Positions 1 to 12,003 of a stretch of DNA of 64,000 nt are shown in pieces (position 1 is the first letter of the stretch; each line of letters opens with the position of its first letter). Source of the DNA: Toxonevra muliebris (lineage: Eukaryota; Arthropoda; Insecta; Diptera; Pallopteridae); NCBI GenBank assembly GCA_963691655.1, contig OY829326.1, positions 59,141,776-59,205,775 on the forward strand, in the 5' to 3' direction. The notes below the pieces were generated by a model, which saw only the letters and a list, made by a program, of their open reading frames with translations, searched no databases and was not told the DNA's origin. The translations under genes and the position numbers were made by a program.

Positions 1-1178
1 CATGCGACAGTAATGGGTTTCATGGTTATTTTATACTCGTACTTCTTTTTCTGTTTGGTTTTTCTTTTCTACTGTACTCTTTCACGCGCACAAATCCTTG
101 TCTCGTATGTGAATATATATTTACATTTTTTCTCCTTACTTATTTGAAAAGTTTTAATTGAGCTTGAAGTAAACTTTTTTTTACACATAAATTGAAATGT
201 GATTTTTTTTTTTTTTTTTGAAAGGATTCTATTTTTTTTTACACATCTGTGTTCGTGATGGAAAACATTTTTGTGGCATTAATTTAAATGAAATGTGTGT
301 GTGTATGTATATGAGTGTATAAGTTTAATCCTTGGTGGTAGAGTAAACATTTGCAAAATAAGATCTTTAGTTAATGTGTATTTCTTTTTAATCCTCTTTC
401 ATCAAACATAGTATAAAGTATAAAAGTAAGCATAAAGATACACAGCAACTGTGGCACTGAGGTTCTCGTATCCTGTGCATGAAAAAGGATTTAAGTGTTG
501 CATAAAATGTGTTCTTTTAAATTTTTTCAGTTTTAATAATATTGTCATAAAGAATCCGTCGTTTGAAGGAATTACCTCTAAAAAAAGATAATATAAAAAA
601 TTAATTAAACAAGCGCCACCTGATTGCGTTGTTTTTCTTGCACAAAGGTAAAAATTTAATCCTTTATCTTTGGGTTTATGTTGTAGACAACTTGCGAAAG
701 ATGGTCTTAGATCAGTGCTTTGAATAGATGTGCGTGTGTTGTGTTTTGGGCTGTATTGTGATTGTGTATGCAGAAGTTTATAAGGCGTATAAAATACTTG
801 AAGAAAGTTATAAATCAAAAGCTATCAATCCTAAGTTGATGACCACTGGATGGCATTTAATATTCTCCGGTAATGACTTTGAGATTTTATATTAAAATGC
901 TCTTTTGTGTTTGAGCCATTGTCAAAAATCGAACAAGCAGAGGCGGTTTAATCTAATTGTTCGCTCAGGCGCCTTAAATTACCAATAACTGCAAAAGGAA
1001 CCTATTTTTTTACAACTGCAAGCTAAGTAAGAAAGTCAAAAAAAGTTATTTATATTTGTATCAAAGCCGATTTCAATGAAAATTTTAGGAAATGTCTATT
1101 TTGACTCTCTTATGAAAAATCCATATCCTTATGAAAAATTTTATCAAAATGGAATAAGCGGTTCCCGAGATATGGACT
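1..1178. other. Non-genic AT-rich stretch, left edge
   Basis: No conserved coding sequence is recognisable. The longest open frame here (complement of 402-818, 138 aa) has no motif I know, is flanked by no convincing splice sites, and looks like a chance frame. The stretch holds poly-T runs near 200-240 and a short TG-rich tract near 295-310. Confidence 0.5.
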
Positions 1179-1723
1179 GGTGATTTCAGTCACCAGTGGG
1201 CGAAAAGATTAATTCTATGCTCGATAACGATTTGATAAAAAGAAAAAAAGTTTTGGCAAAAAACGATTTTTTCCCATTGTAGTATAAAAAATATTTTGTT
1301 AAAAAAACATGCATTAAAAATAAGAAATAAACTACATATAGAATTTATTTTCCAATTATATTTTTACGATTTATATAATGATAAAAAGTGGTATTGATCG
1401 TACTCCAATGCGGTAATTCGCTAATGCATTGTCGTGTAGTTCAACGCCACTTATATGCGCATTAAAGTTCCCAATGGCTTGAGGAATTTTGGTTCCGTGG
1501 TTTGTTAGGACCGTGACTTCAGCGTTATCTTTTCATCGTATTAGTAAAACTTGCTGGCTGGAATCGTACAATGCAGAGAAATCACCGTTTTGCTTCACCT
1601 CAGATACGTGAGCACAATCAACTCTGCTTTTACGAACAGTTCCTGATGCAAAATGGAACGATCAATAGAATAGATTTTCATGAATTCGTTACACCTTTTT
1701 GCCCACTGGTGATTGAAATCACC
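1179..1723. mobile_element. MITE-like element with 29-bp terminal inverted repeats
   Basis: The sequence at 1179-1207 (starts GGTGATTTCAGTCACCAGTG) is the inverted complement of 1695-1723 with two mismatches. Each arm is itself partly palindromic (GGTGA...TCACC). The 545-bp unit has no transposase. A target-site duplication is not obvious, so the superfamily is undetermined. Confidence rests on the arm length and near-identity. Confidence 0.6.
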
Positions 1724-1927
1724 ACCATAATTTTTTCAAATGTACTACTTACTTCAAGCACATATATGCATGGTATAGGTCTGTTTACTTCTTGTGAAAT
1801 TTCTTTTGAATCAGTTTTCACTTTTACTTAATATTGTAAAAGATTTTTGTGCCTTTTTGTAAATGCTGAAAAGGCAACCTTGTATATTTATTCTCAAAAA
1901 ACAAAGGCAATACTGGTTTTCCTTCAA

Positions 1928-2368
1928 TAGTGCGGACACACGAGAGTGCATTTCATATTAGGTGGACACACGACAATAAATTCAAATTCGTTTTTTTGAC
2001 AGATTATACGTTTGGAGAATAAGAAGAATTGTTGTGTGTATTTTGTGTAAATAAAAATATTGCCTTTCAATTGGATTTGGACACTAAGAATTCATATAAC
2101 AATTATGGATAATTGGAGGAATGGCAATGAGCTACTCTCCGACTCCACTATTTTAATTTTTCATTTAATAGATATTACAAGATCAGCTGTTATGAAAACA
2201 AAATCCAAAATGTCAAAAAAATGTAATAGATCTTATTTTTTCTGTTTTTTACAATCTTGTGTTTGAGGGTTCCTAGTTACTTTCTTAATTTCAGACGCAT
2301 TTCAACGAAACTTTCTGGATGGTGATATGTTAAATTTGCCTGAAATGCACTCTCGTATGTCCGCACTA
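1928..2368. mobile_element. MITE with 28-bp inverted termini and TA flanks
   Basis: The arm at 1928-1955 (TAGTGCGGACACACGAGAGT...) is the inverted complement of 2341-2368 with one mismatch. Both ends are bounded by TA, so the element proper may be GTGCGG...CCGCAC with a TA target duplication, as in Tc1/mariner-type MITEs. The unit is about 440 bp. Internally it repeats a related motif (GGACACACGA at about 1963-1972) and contains only a chance 68-codon frame. The superfamily is inference from the TA boundary. Confidence 0.65.
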
Positions 2369-3989
2369 CAAGAACGAAATACAAATTCATTATTTCTTAA
2401 AGTAAAGTAAAGCTATATACATATTTAAGTAATTCGATTATAGAATTAATAGCTATTTTAATTAAACCAAAATATTTCCTTTTACAGAAATCGAAGATAC
2501 AAAAATAAGATTCACTATTTTGAGAGGGTAGCATTAATTTATTTCCAAAAAAAAGAAAATATTTTACAGATTTTTGTCCGTTTGTTTTGTTTCTGTTTTC
2601 AACACAAGATTTCGTGTTTTATTTCTCAACAAATAATGCGTTTTTTCAGCATTTCCATAAGAGGCGGATCCTCGTCTTAAGAAAGAAATATTAAAATTCC
2701 AAAATTCGTCGCTCCCATAAACCTTTCATAAAAAATATTTCAATGCCTTGGCAATTAGAAGCTTAAAAAACTAGAATCATCCAGAAAATATGTTCAACCA
2801 TGTTTAAGTAGTGATCCTTACATTCTTCTTCTGCGAAGTTAAAGTTACTCAGTAGCTGGGGAAGGTCAATAATTTTACATCATTAATTTCACTTCTTCTT
2901 CTCATTTCAATTGTATTATGGGTTCATTTATCCAGCATACACTAAAACATTGTGGCCAATTACTTATTTGCTGTATTATTGTTCTTTTTTTATAATTTAA
3001 GCACAACATAATAATGAATATATCAATCAACGAAAATCCCATGGGGATGAAAAAGACAATTTCGTTATAATAAACAGTAAAAAGCTAAAAAGGCCATTCA
3101 ATAGGCGTAAAAACAACTTTAAAAAAACTTTTACTTTAAAAAATCAAATTAGCATAGAAAATGAATGGTCTGAATGACTGAATTTGAATTGAGGCAACTA
3201 TGGACAACATAAAATTATCACAATGGAACAGAAAGTTTTCTATTGCATAATAAAATTTACGAGTATATAAAATAACAATAATAACAATAACCATTCAAAT
3301 TTAAATTCAATGAATTTTCTTTTTCTCCAAGTAGGAACTAAATAAAAAAAAATAAAAAAAAAACCAAAAGAAGAAAAAAGAAAAGATGAAAAGAGAAAAA
3401 GGGTCCTTTAAACGACAATAAATAATTTTGGCGCCATTACGCAAAAATGCCACCAGTACATATTCGACTCGTACAAATCATAAACCCAATTTCCAATAGG
3501 ATATATATGATGACAACCAGAAAAAAAATCCTTAGATTTATGCAACACTTTCTTGTATGCGTTTGTATGTGTTTGTGTGCGGCTTCACGCTTGAATAAAT
3601 GCCAAGTGAAATTTGCAACATAAAGAAACAAACAGAACGAAAAGAAAGAAAAAGTAACTTTACAGTTTAAGATCCGGTCTTGCCCTTAACTTGAGCTACC
3701 CTACTCTCAAGATAATTTTTGCAGATTAATATTAGTAGGAATGAGTGATGGTATGTAAAAAATACTGAAGCAGTTATTGCTTCTCTTTATATGATATGAA
3801 AGACATTTTTGCCCAAATAGTAAGTAGATATGATTCTTTATGCTTAGACCATGGTTTAAAATGTTGCTAGCAGAATGATAATTTTGTTGATTGCTCCCGT
3901 GAAGACCTTGTCAGCAAATTTCATTGACGTTGTGGCCTATCCAACTCCACTTTTACAACTTGTTGTATTTTGCCTTTAGTTCCAGATGT
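2369..3989. other. Non-genic AT-rich stretch
   Basis: No coding sequence, RNA gene or clear repeat structure is seen. It includes A-rich low-complexity sequence at about 3340-3415. Short open frames have no recognisable motifs. Confidence 0.45.
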
Positions 3990-4330
3990 TTTAAATGGTT
4001 TGACATCGCTAATAACGTCTGACCATTAATTTTTCACCAAATATTCGTCGCAAGCATCTATTAATAAAGTTTTGGGCAGTGAGGTATCTGTGTAATCCAA
4101 GTATAGTAGCACAGGAACGACTTGAAAATTCTTATTTCAGTTTAACAGGATTTCGTTGCTGAATTCCACATCCAACGAAACTGAAAGCAGACCCCAGCGG
4201 CTTTGATGATTCTTGTTCGGACTTCATATCTTGCACAGTTCTGCATCCGATATTATGCTCTACAAGCACGAGAAGAATCATTCAATGTTCTCGATGTAGA
4301 TCTTGATCCCGCTTTTTGCTGACAATAGAA
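3990..4330 (-). pseudogene. Degenerate RTE-type LINE reverse transcriptase, 3' part
   Basis: Read on the minus strand with frame changes, the translation shows phrases typical of the region after the RT core in RTE-like non-LTR elements: VRTRIIKAAGVCFQFRWMWN, then TEIRIFKS, then FINRCLRRIFGEK. The functional version would be the thumb and connection of a LINE reverse transcriptase. Stops and frameshifts interrupt it, so it is a dead relic. Boundaries are approximate and the clade assignment is from motif memory. Confidence 0.6.
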
Positions 4331-7300
4331 AATTTCATCATTAGCTCATGCACTTTATGTGTTATTAAACTTTGGGTAGCTTAACTTAAATCTAAAATCA
4401 GTTTTAATCAGCCTGTTTAGGTTTTGCCACAAACTAAGCTTAAAGTTACATATTTGGCAAGCTATAATGGGAGAATGGGCTGTTTGGCTTTCAAGATATT
4501 AATTTTATTTAGTTATGTTGATATTGCCTTTTTCAGAAAGGTAAAAAATTTTGATTGAAATCCTTTAATTCAAGTTTTTACACTTTATTCATTTTTAGCA
4601 TGATTGCATACTTTTAGAGTTAACAAAAAAATTTGGTTCAAAGACCTTTTTCCGAATATAATTATTTTCTGAAAGCGGAAGAAAGAGGAGGATGTTTTTG
4701 CATAAAGAAATGTGCCTTCTAAAATTGAGAACAAATCCAAGAACATATTTTTACATATTTCCTAGATTTTTTCTCACAAATTTCGTTAATTTTCAGTTTT
4801 CGTATTTTCAAAAATACTTAACTTTAGAAGCAATATAGAAAATTTTTATGCTTTTCAAATGGTAAGTTTAGTTGATAAATTGCGAATAAAAAACTGTAAT
4901 TTTCGGCAGAATATCAGTAAAAACTTATTCTTCAGGTGCATTTTACTCAACGGACTAAAAAACTAAAATCAAACTGTTTTACATATTGGTGAAAATTTTG
5001 TCGACTTTGATTTTTTTTGGAATTTTCTTAGTTATCTTGAAAGTTATCTTGTTTGGTTTTGACATTATGAATTTTGTCTATGGGACAAATCACTGTGGAC
5101 CGGTAGGAATGGAGACGAGAAAAAGTAAAATTATTGATATAAGCAAGAAAATTTTGCCATTTTCTAATTTTCTACCGATTTCGACGTCAACTCAAGCTAG
5201 TGTAAGTTATTCACGATTGTAAAAATGAAAATGGAGTGAATGCGCCATCCCTTGATCGCTTTGGCTAATATTTCCTTTCCAAATTACAAAACTGTTAAGA
5301 TCTCTAATAAAATCGGCAACCAAACAACTATCCATGGTATGCAGAACCATGTCCAAAAGGTGCAAATCCACCCGATAAAAAACTAAAATAAGTTCCTTCT
5401 GCACTCGTCACATGATGTGATAACATACTTCACTCATTAAAGCGGATTAACCGGGCGAGAGCCGAACTATCTTTTCGTTTTTTTATATGAAGTTTTCCTC
5501 TCTCTTTAATTAAGAGCGTAAAAACTTCATATACAAAAAAAGACAAGAGAGTGCGGCACTCGGTCGGTGAAGCCGCCTTTACATATTTTGTACAATTCAT
5601 GTAATTTTTGAGTAAAAGTACAGAAAAATGCAACATTGTGTACATTTTTTAACGAACAACCATTTTTGAAATTATGTGTTGCATACTTTTGCGCTTAAAA
5701 TATGCTGGAAAATAAAACTGTTTGCAAAGAAGAAAACGAAAAGTGTGACATGGCCAATTTTTTTGCTGACCAGGGTAAAAATTAGAGGTGCCTCCCAAAA
5801 AAAAAATTTGAGGGGAAGAGTCTTCAGTAGTAATGCAAATAATATCGAAATTGAGAAGCCCCGAATGTTTTGGAATGTAAATCAACTGACTTAAGAAATG
5901 TAATGTATGAAAATTTTGTAGAGAAGCTAAAAAATTATAGGAACTAAAAATATGAAATTACCAATAGCTTTCTATTTTCTCTTGCCAACTTAGGGAACTT
6001 TTGCTAATCTCTCTATAGTAAGTAGCAATTTGGTTTTATTTTATATTTTAGCTTTTTGGTTGCCCGATTGATTTTGTATCTACAGAGGTTAACAAAATTA
6101 ATTTTTTTCAGAATTTTTCATGGTAGCCTTTAGTTTTTTTTTTAAGTTACAGTTTAAAAATTATTGAGCGGTAAACATATTTTATTATCCTTTAGCCCCT
6201 AATTATATTATATTTCAGAAAATATTTAACAATTCTTACTATAGGTGGGCGTGGTTTTACTTGTCATCACATATACTTCACATATACCACATAGACTTCT
6301 TTTTTATTCCATAGCAATGGCATAAACCAAAATTGTTTATGTTTTCGACAATCAATGTTTAGATCGATTCATCAATTGAAGTGTAATTTCGGTGAAAAAA
6401 AAATCAAAACAAAAAGTGTGTGTAGTATGTTTGCCTGTATAGCATGTGCGTGATTTCCTGCATCCTTCAAACTTAAGCAACTTAAAGTTTTAACACTAAA
6501 GCCAGGAGACAAGGCAAGCAGATTTATTTTCAAGTTTTTTTTTATGTTGTTGTGCTTCTGCTGATTATGTGAAATGTGGCGTTGCGTTGTTGATGTTCAA
6601 AGATTTTTGCTTTGAGGATTTTCAAATGGATTTGCATGGATTTAAAAGGCAAGTGAGCAGGAGGAAGAGCGGGCAGGCAAACGGGTACAGGAAGTATGGG
6701 GCGTGCGCTTGCTGCTGCTTGCCTACTTTATTTCTAAGCTTTCCGCTTAAGCAGAGAAGCAATTGATTCTTTCTCTGTGTCTGTATGTTTGGTAGCGCAG
6801 CGTTTATGTCTGTCTGTATCTCTGCCTATCAGTCCGCTTTTCGATGTGTACTTATGCGTGTGCGGTTGTACGGTACGTACTGTACGTTTCCGTTTCCGCT
6901 GCGTGGGATTTTATTTAACGAGCAGCACGTTCATTCATTCAATTCGACAGGAAGGGAAATAGTATGAACAAGGAAATGAAGTGTGTGTGTGTGTGGGTGT
7001 GCGGGTGAGTGAGTGATGGGTGATCAGACGTTGTGGGTGTGGAGCAAGCAGTGGAGAGTGTGTGGTTGTTGGTATTGTGTACGGCATTGGGATTGACAGT
7101 GTTGTTTGGTTTTATTATAGTCATTACACTTTAGTTTTCGCACAAGGGAATGTTGAGATGGTGTGGTATGAATGAATTGGGATTGCGTATACGCCGTCGT
7201 CGCCATCAGTACGAACACCTAAATATCTACCACATCTTCATTGCTGCGCGCTGCACAGCGTGGTGTAGCTCGTTATTATTTCCTTTTCTTCCTTTTTGTT

Positions 7301-8520
7301 TTTCTTCTTTCAACTACATATATAGTACTTTTTTTTACGCGAACACTTTCCAATTGAATACCTTCTCCTTCCACACAGAGGAGGAAACAGTCAACATAAA
7401 AATTGTATATGTTGCCTCGCGGCGTCCAAAAAAAGAAATAAAGGAAAACTGTAACGACAAAGCATTTCAATGGAAGATAAACACAGAAATTTTTGTAACT
7501 TGATCTTGATGTGGAAATGTCAATGATTTTGTTTTGCGTTTGATGAAAATAGCTTACAATCATCCTCATTCTCACTGCGTGAATTAAAGCGAAATGGAAT
7601 TTTTGCGTCTTAAATCTGTTTGTTTTGTGTAGTGAGTAAAATGAATAAAAAATATATACACATTTATATTGTGGTGACAGGATATTTTGCTGCTGTGTTT
7701 GTGTTGACTTTACAATTTAGCCAAAACTGAATTGAATGCCAACATACCATATGCCGTAGGGAAAAATTTTAAAATTTTCTCTCAGGCATCTAAAAAAAAA
7801 TTGTTTCATTGATTTCATTTGTGGGCCTCACTAAAAAAATCCCTAAGGACATTCCATTCCTAACTTAAAGTCTGTTATCGTATTCGCGTCCTGCTGCTGG
7901 CACGTCCGCGTTGAGGCTTTTGAAAAATGTTTTTATTTACATTTGGTTTGTTTATGTTAAAATTATTTTTGTTTCCTGTATTTATAGTCACAGTTTTTGG
8001 TATATCTTAATTGGCAGCCCTAAGCATTTCAATTATGTTCCTTTTTTTCATATACACATACTTTTTCTTTTGTCTATCTCAAATATAAAACGGGGGAGTG
8101 GCACACCCATTTTAATGCCCTTTTTTTGGGTTGGTTAACTATTACTAAGCAATGGGTGCGTCTTTGTAATCTCTAAATCCCTAAAATGAATTCATTAAAA
8201 ATTTTTCACTTTGTAAGCGAAAATATTTGTTTATTTAATTAAGTAATATTATAATTAAATGAAATTTTTCCTTAAAAAAGCATAAGCTAATATTCGTTGA
8301 GCAGAAAAGGTTTAACTGATTACATTTTTTTGCAATTCAAAATTTGTGGAATTTTTATAATTACATTGGATATTTAAACAGAAAAAATATGAGCAGAAAA
8401 AATTCGATGTAATAAAGTTAAAATTTACAACGATGGGGTCAAACTAAAAGTGTCAGCAATCTGGGGATGATAATCGGTTTAAAAAATTTCTTTGAATAGG
8501 GTCTTAAAATATTAATTCTC
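4331..8520. other. Non-genic stretch with one hairpin element
   Basis: No recognisable exon is seen. The part at about 6560-7500 is less A/T-rich than its surroundings, with TG repeats near 6980-7020, and several overlapping short frames lack family motifs. It could hold regulatory sequence or an untranslated exon of a gene beyond the left edge, but nothing in the sequence proves this. Confidence 0.4.
5456..5572. repeat. Imperfect hairpin, about 45-bp arms
   Basis: The left arm (roughly 5456-5496) and right arm (roughly 5520-5572) are inverted copies. The core pairing is TTTTTTTATATGAAGTTTT against AAAACTTCATATACAAAAAAA, and the outer parts pair GAGAGCCGAACT against a diverged GTGCGGCACTC. 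The size and structure suit a small foldback MITE. No target duplication was identified. Confidence 0.45.
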
Positions 8521-8561
8521 ACAGTAGAACTTTGAGATTCTAATTATCAAAGTTCTACTGT
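8521..8561. repeat. Perfect 15-bp stem hairpin
   Basis: ACAGTAGAACTTTGA at 8521-8535 is followed after 11 nt by its exact complement at 8547-8561. The stem is too short for a normal microRNA precursor. More likely it is a remnant of an inverted-repeat element. Confidence 0.6.
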
Positions 8562-8641
8562 ATGAGTAAAATCAGTTCGTTGAGAAGCCTGAACTTTTAT
8601 GTTTTTTTTTTATTTTATCATATTGGAATAATAAGGGGGGC

Positions 8642-8935
8642 TAGGTTAGGTTAGAGTGGCTGTCGGGAAACACACTTAGGCTAGTTGAACATACAGTTTA
8701 ACACCCATTCCGAACGGTGGTGTGGCAATTTTTTATCAGCTCGGTGGTTTTGCCATTACCAACCAAGGTATGTACTTGTACATTTTCTTATAATTCTCAT
8801 ACACTTTATATTGATAGTGATTATAAGAATGTTATGAGAATTAACGACCAGACGAAGACGGGGAACGAACTCGAACCTTCCAGATGAAAGTCTAGTGAAC
8901 TAACAACTATACTATCAAGGTCGTCAAGGGGTGGA
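8642..8935 (-). mobile_element. Candidate tRNA-derived SINE
   Basis: The minus-strand 5' portion is tRNA-like (see 8851-8935). It is followed towards lower coordinates by about 200 bp of unrelated body that ends near TAACCTAACCTAGCC. A tRNA-like head with A and B boxes joined to a tRNA-unrelated body is the standard architecture of a SINE. I see no clear poly-A tail or flanking direct repeat, so the outer limits are provisional. Confidence 0.4.
8851..8935 (-). tRNA. tRNA-Glu(UUC)-like pseudogene or SINE head
   Basis: On the minus strand an A-box (TAGTATAGTTG, 8914-8904) and a B-box (GGTTCGAGTTC, 8877-8867) are spaced about 37 nt apart. Between them is an anticodon arm CTAGA-CTTTCAT-TCTGG with UUC in the loop. 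The acceptor ends do not pair, so this is not a working tRNA gene. It is best read as a decayed tRNA copy or the promoter part of a SINE. Confidence 0.55.
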
Positions 8936-9074
8936 CTAACAACTTTAACTAATTGCATTAACGACACCGATGAATCGCGTTGCCAACCATCCACCTCTAC
9001 AGAGATAAAGCTGTTAAAAACAAATATTTCTCAAAATCATCTTTTTGGAGCTTTTCAATTTCAACATTAATTTT

Positions 9075-9835
9075 ACTTAATGTCTGTTCACGTACTTTCC
9101 CAGTAAAAACTTGCAGCGAGAGCGTAAAAGATTGCGAAAAATATTCTCGCAAAGAGACAAATATCAGAAAAAGTACGTGAACAGAAAGCTAGTAGAAACT
9201 TGCAAGTAAACAGCTGATCGATTGTTTTGACAGCTAATTTTTAGCGAAAAAAAAATATTGTGCGGTTGTTATTTTTGTAAATTAAATAAAAATATCAAAA
9301 TGAAACCACCCCAAATTGAAGCAAAGTGGACCTTCAAGCGAGTGCAAAGTGGAATGTATAGAAAATAGCATTGAAATGTGTAATTAATGAATTACTTTAT
9401 ATACAGATGCCACTTTTTTGCGTGCTGTTTCTCTTGCTGTTGCTGTTATTAGAGTTTATAATTTGTTGAAATCATTTCTGGTGGAACACCAGTATTTACC
9501 AGTATTTAATACTACTTACATCCTCCACAATATCACAAATATTTCTTTTCCCCCTCAATTTTATTAAAAACCACAATAAATTCACTAAAATTAACAAAAC
9601 ACACTTCTTGTTGACGTTCAGATTTTTGACAGTTCTTTTTATCGGCAACTACAAATTCTTGCACGCAAAAATTTTACTAGTAGAAATTTGCCTCTACTTT
9701 TATCTGTCTCACTTTTTTACGCTCTCGTTTTTCTCTCTCGTTGCAAGTTTTTCGAGTACGTGAACACTTTACTTGTAGAAACTTGCAACAATTTTTAACA
9801 ATTTGTAACAATTTTTTGTGCATGAACAGACCTTT
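9075..9835. mobile_element. Long inverted-repeat (foldback/MITE) element
   Basis: The left part carries TGTCTGTTCACGTACTTT, AACTTGCAGCGAGAGCGTAAAA and then the complement AAAGTACGTGAACAG at 9169-9183. The right part (about 9700-9832) carries in inverted order GAGAGCGTAAAA-, AACTTGCAACGAGAG-, GTTCACGTACTCG- and GGTCTGTTCATGCAC-like blocks. The arms are composite and partly rearranged, about 100-130 bp each, around a non-coding centre. The terminal CTGTTCRYG motif recurs at both ends of the 21893-23094 element, so the two look like one family. Confidence 0.55.
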
Positions 9836-9914
9836 CACCTCGCATCCATTCCTATTGATATTCCTGAAATTTTAAATAAAATATCGATATTATTACGAAT
9901 CGTTTCACAACAAC

Positions 9915-11260
9915 AAAGGCGTAGGATCAAGGTATAAACAGTATCAAAGGGCTCTAGTTATTCTCGGCAGGATTAGCAAAAATACGACCAAAGGAGCAGT
10001 TCACGCCAAAGTTGCGGCAGACAAGGTCCGCTTCCAGGTAATATTCGATGAATACAAGGCGTATGAAGCTGCACAAGGCGCTAAGGTAGAATTTACCAAA
10101 AAAAAAAAAATCGGTCGCACGATGAAGCTAGCAAGGCGACGGAGAAGGCTTGGGTGTGGTGACGGGGTCAAAATAAAACTAGCTTCAGTATACATGGCCC
10201 ATGATGAATCACCACCACCAGATGAGGCTCGTCAGCTGATCCTAAAAATCAGCTACGAATCCTTGCTTGCGATGCAAAATCGAGGCATGTACTTTGACGC
10301 AGTTCGGAGAATAATGAACGAGGTGAGTTTTTATTCGACTTCATAATTAACAGTAACCTATTAATTTGCAACATAAGCAGCACATCAACCTTCACATTTC
10401 CAAGTACGGAGTTCTTTAGTTAATGGAAGAAGGAGCTAGATGTTACACTACTAACAGATAATAACTTAGTTCAAGTGGGTAACTGGGAAGTCTTTTCAGA
10501 CCACATTTGGATTCTTTTTAATCTGAATCTTAAGGTAGATCCACCCACTCCCTATAGAAATCCAAAGAGAACCAATTGGGGTCAATTGGATATGGTTTCA
10601 TTTATTGACATCACTACCGTAGAACAACCTAATAATAAAACTAAAACCTTTGAAAAGACTTTTGGCAAGCAAAGCTTTTGAAGTGTCTTGCCCTTGAAAA
10701 TACAGCAAAACACCTTTCTCTTCTGGTGGAGTAATGAACTCTCGGAACTCAAGCAAAGAGCGAGGTCAGCGTTTAATCTTGGCAATTCCACTGGGAATTG
10801 GCAATTGCAAAAGGATAGCCGGATGCAGTACAAGAAAGCCAGGCAGGATTCTAAGAGGAAAAACTTTTGCGCTTCGATTGAAACTACCAAAGAATCATTG
10901 AGGCTCAGCAAATTTTTGTCCAGCGACCATACGAGTATATTCTGTGTCAGGAAACCGGATGATGCTTGGACCGAAACTGCTGAAGAATCCCTAGATCTAC
11001 TTTTAAACAGACACTTTCCAGATGGGGCAAATAATTACGTTGCGAGTAAATCTGCGGAGCAAACTATTATCGAATATATAATCACCAAAGAAAGAATAGC
11101 GCGAGCGATTAAGGGCTTCGCACCTTTTAAGTCACTTGTCATATTACAAGTAACAATAGACAGGAGCTGCCGTGGCTGGAAGCGATATATAAAGCATGCT
11201 TAAAATTATACCATATTCCTGGCAGCTGGAAGCAAGTAAAGTAGGTTGTCAGCCCAATGG
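9915..11260 (+). pseudogene. Degenerate Jockey-type LINE, endonuclease to RT start
   Basis: Order on the plus strand: a basic segment (about 9930-10110, ALVILGRISKN... KVAADKVRFQ); an AP-like endonuclease from about 10160 with LASVYMAHDESPPPDEARQL, then with frameshifts a DAKSRH / NNERGEFLFDFI / NWEVFSDHIWI series; and a 171-codon open stretch (10688-11203) beginning FWWSNELSELKQRA and containing TAEESLDLLLNRHFPDGANN and ITKERIARAIKGFAPFKS. This matches the linker and first RT motifs of Jockey-superfamily elements. A following frame gives IPGSWKQVK, the next conserved RT phrase, and then similarity fades. The catalytic RT core is missing, and frameshifts and stops make it inactive. Confidence 0.7.
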
Positions 11261-11579
11261 TGGGTAAGAGGAAACACGAATTAAACCACTCTTTAATAAC
11301 CTCGGTGAGCTATCTAAAACCAACGTCAACGACCTACTTAAATTCCTTACCCAAAAGCAATGGTTGTAAGCGGAATATAACCAAGTCGTTTAAACATACC
11401 ATAAAATAACAGAAGATGTGGCAACAAAACGGCGCGTCAGCGCTAATTGTGTCCGTTCACTTCAACAACAACCACAAGAATATGGGGACTCAAGACCTCC
11501 ATTTTTCTCTGGTCTTTTCTGGGCAGGTAGGCAGGCCATCTTCACTGAGCAGTGGCTGTTGAGAACTCATATATTAAGA

Positions 11580-12003
11580 CCCATTTACAATGGAGCGAGA
11601 ACGCGAGGCGATGTTCGAAAGCGTCACGTCGACAAATTTTCATTCAATGTGTTTCAATGTGCACATATACAATGAAGCGAGCTCTCGTCTCGCCAGTGAC
11701 TTTCGAAAATTTGAAAAAACCCCGCGAGCGAGACGCGATGTTGATACATGTAGAGAATGAAATAAAATATAAAGTATATCAGTAGAAAACAGAAAATAAT
11801 TTGATTTTAAAATATATACACAATTTTTGGCAATGAATGATGGTAACTCTTAATTAAGTAAACACACTTTAAACATCTGTTTCATATTAATCGCGCCTCG
11901 CTTAATTGTAAATTGAACAACGAGAATAGCGACGAGTGCTCTCGTTTCCGAAATTGACTTCGAAACACGCCTCGCGTCCTCGCTCCATTGTAAATGGGGC
12001 TTC
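11580..12003. mobile_element. Foldback-like element with repeated arm motif
   Basis: CCCATTTACAATGGAGCGAG at 11580 recurs as its complement ending at about 12000. The match continues as ACGCGAGGCG after one mismatch. Each arm holds a second, diverged copy of the unit: ACAATGAAGCGAGCTCTCGTCTCGC near 11670-11695 (left), and the complement of TTACAATTAAGCGAGGCGCG near 11893-11913 (right). The arms therefore carry internally repeated units, as in foldback elements. The centre is non-coding and no target duplication was found. The open frames of 11418-11785 run across it and are not genes. Confidence 0.6.

Noticed and set aside
402..818. 138-codon minus-strand frame at the left edge
   Set aside because: No recognisable motif, no splice context, and composition fits chance in AT-rich DNA.
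8521..8561. Hairpin as a microRNA precursor
   Set aside because: 15-bp stem with 11-nt loop is shorter than an animal pre-miRNA, and no extended flanking pairing is seen.
8851..8935. Functional tRNA-Glu gene
   Set aside because: Acceptor stem does not pair; kept only as a pseudogene or SINE head.
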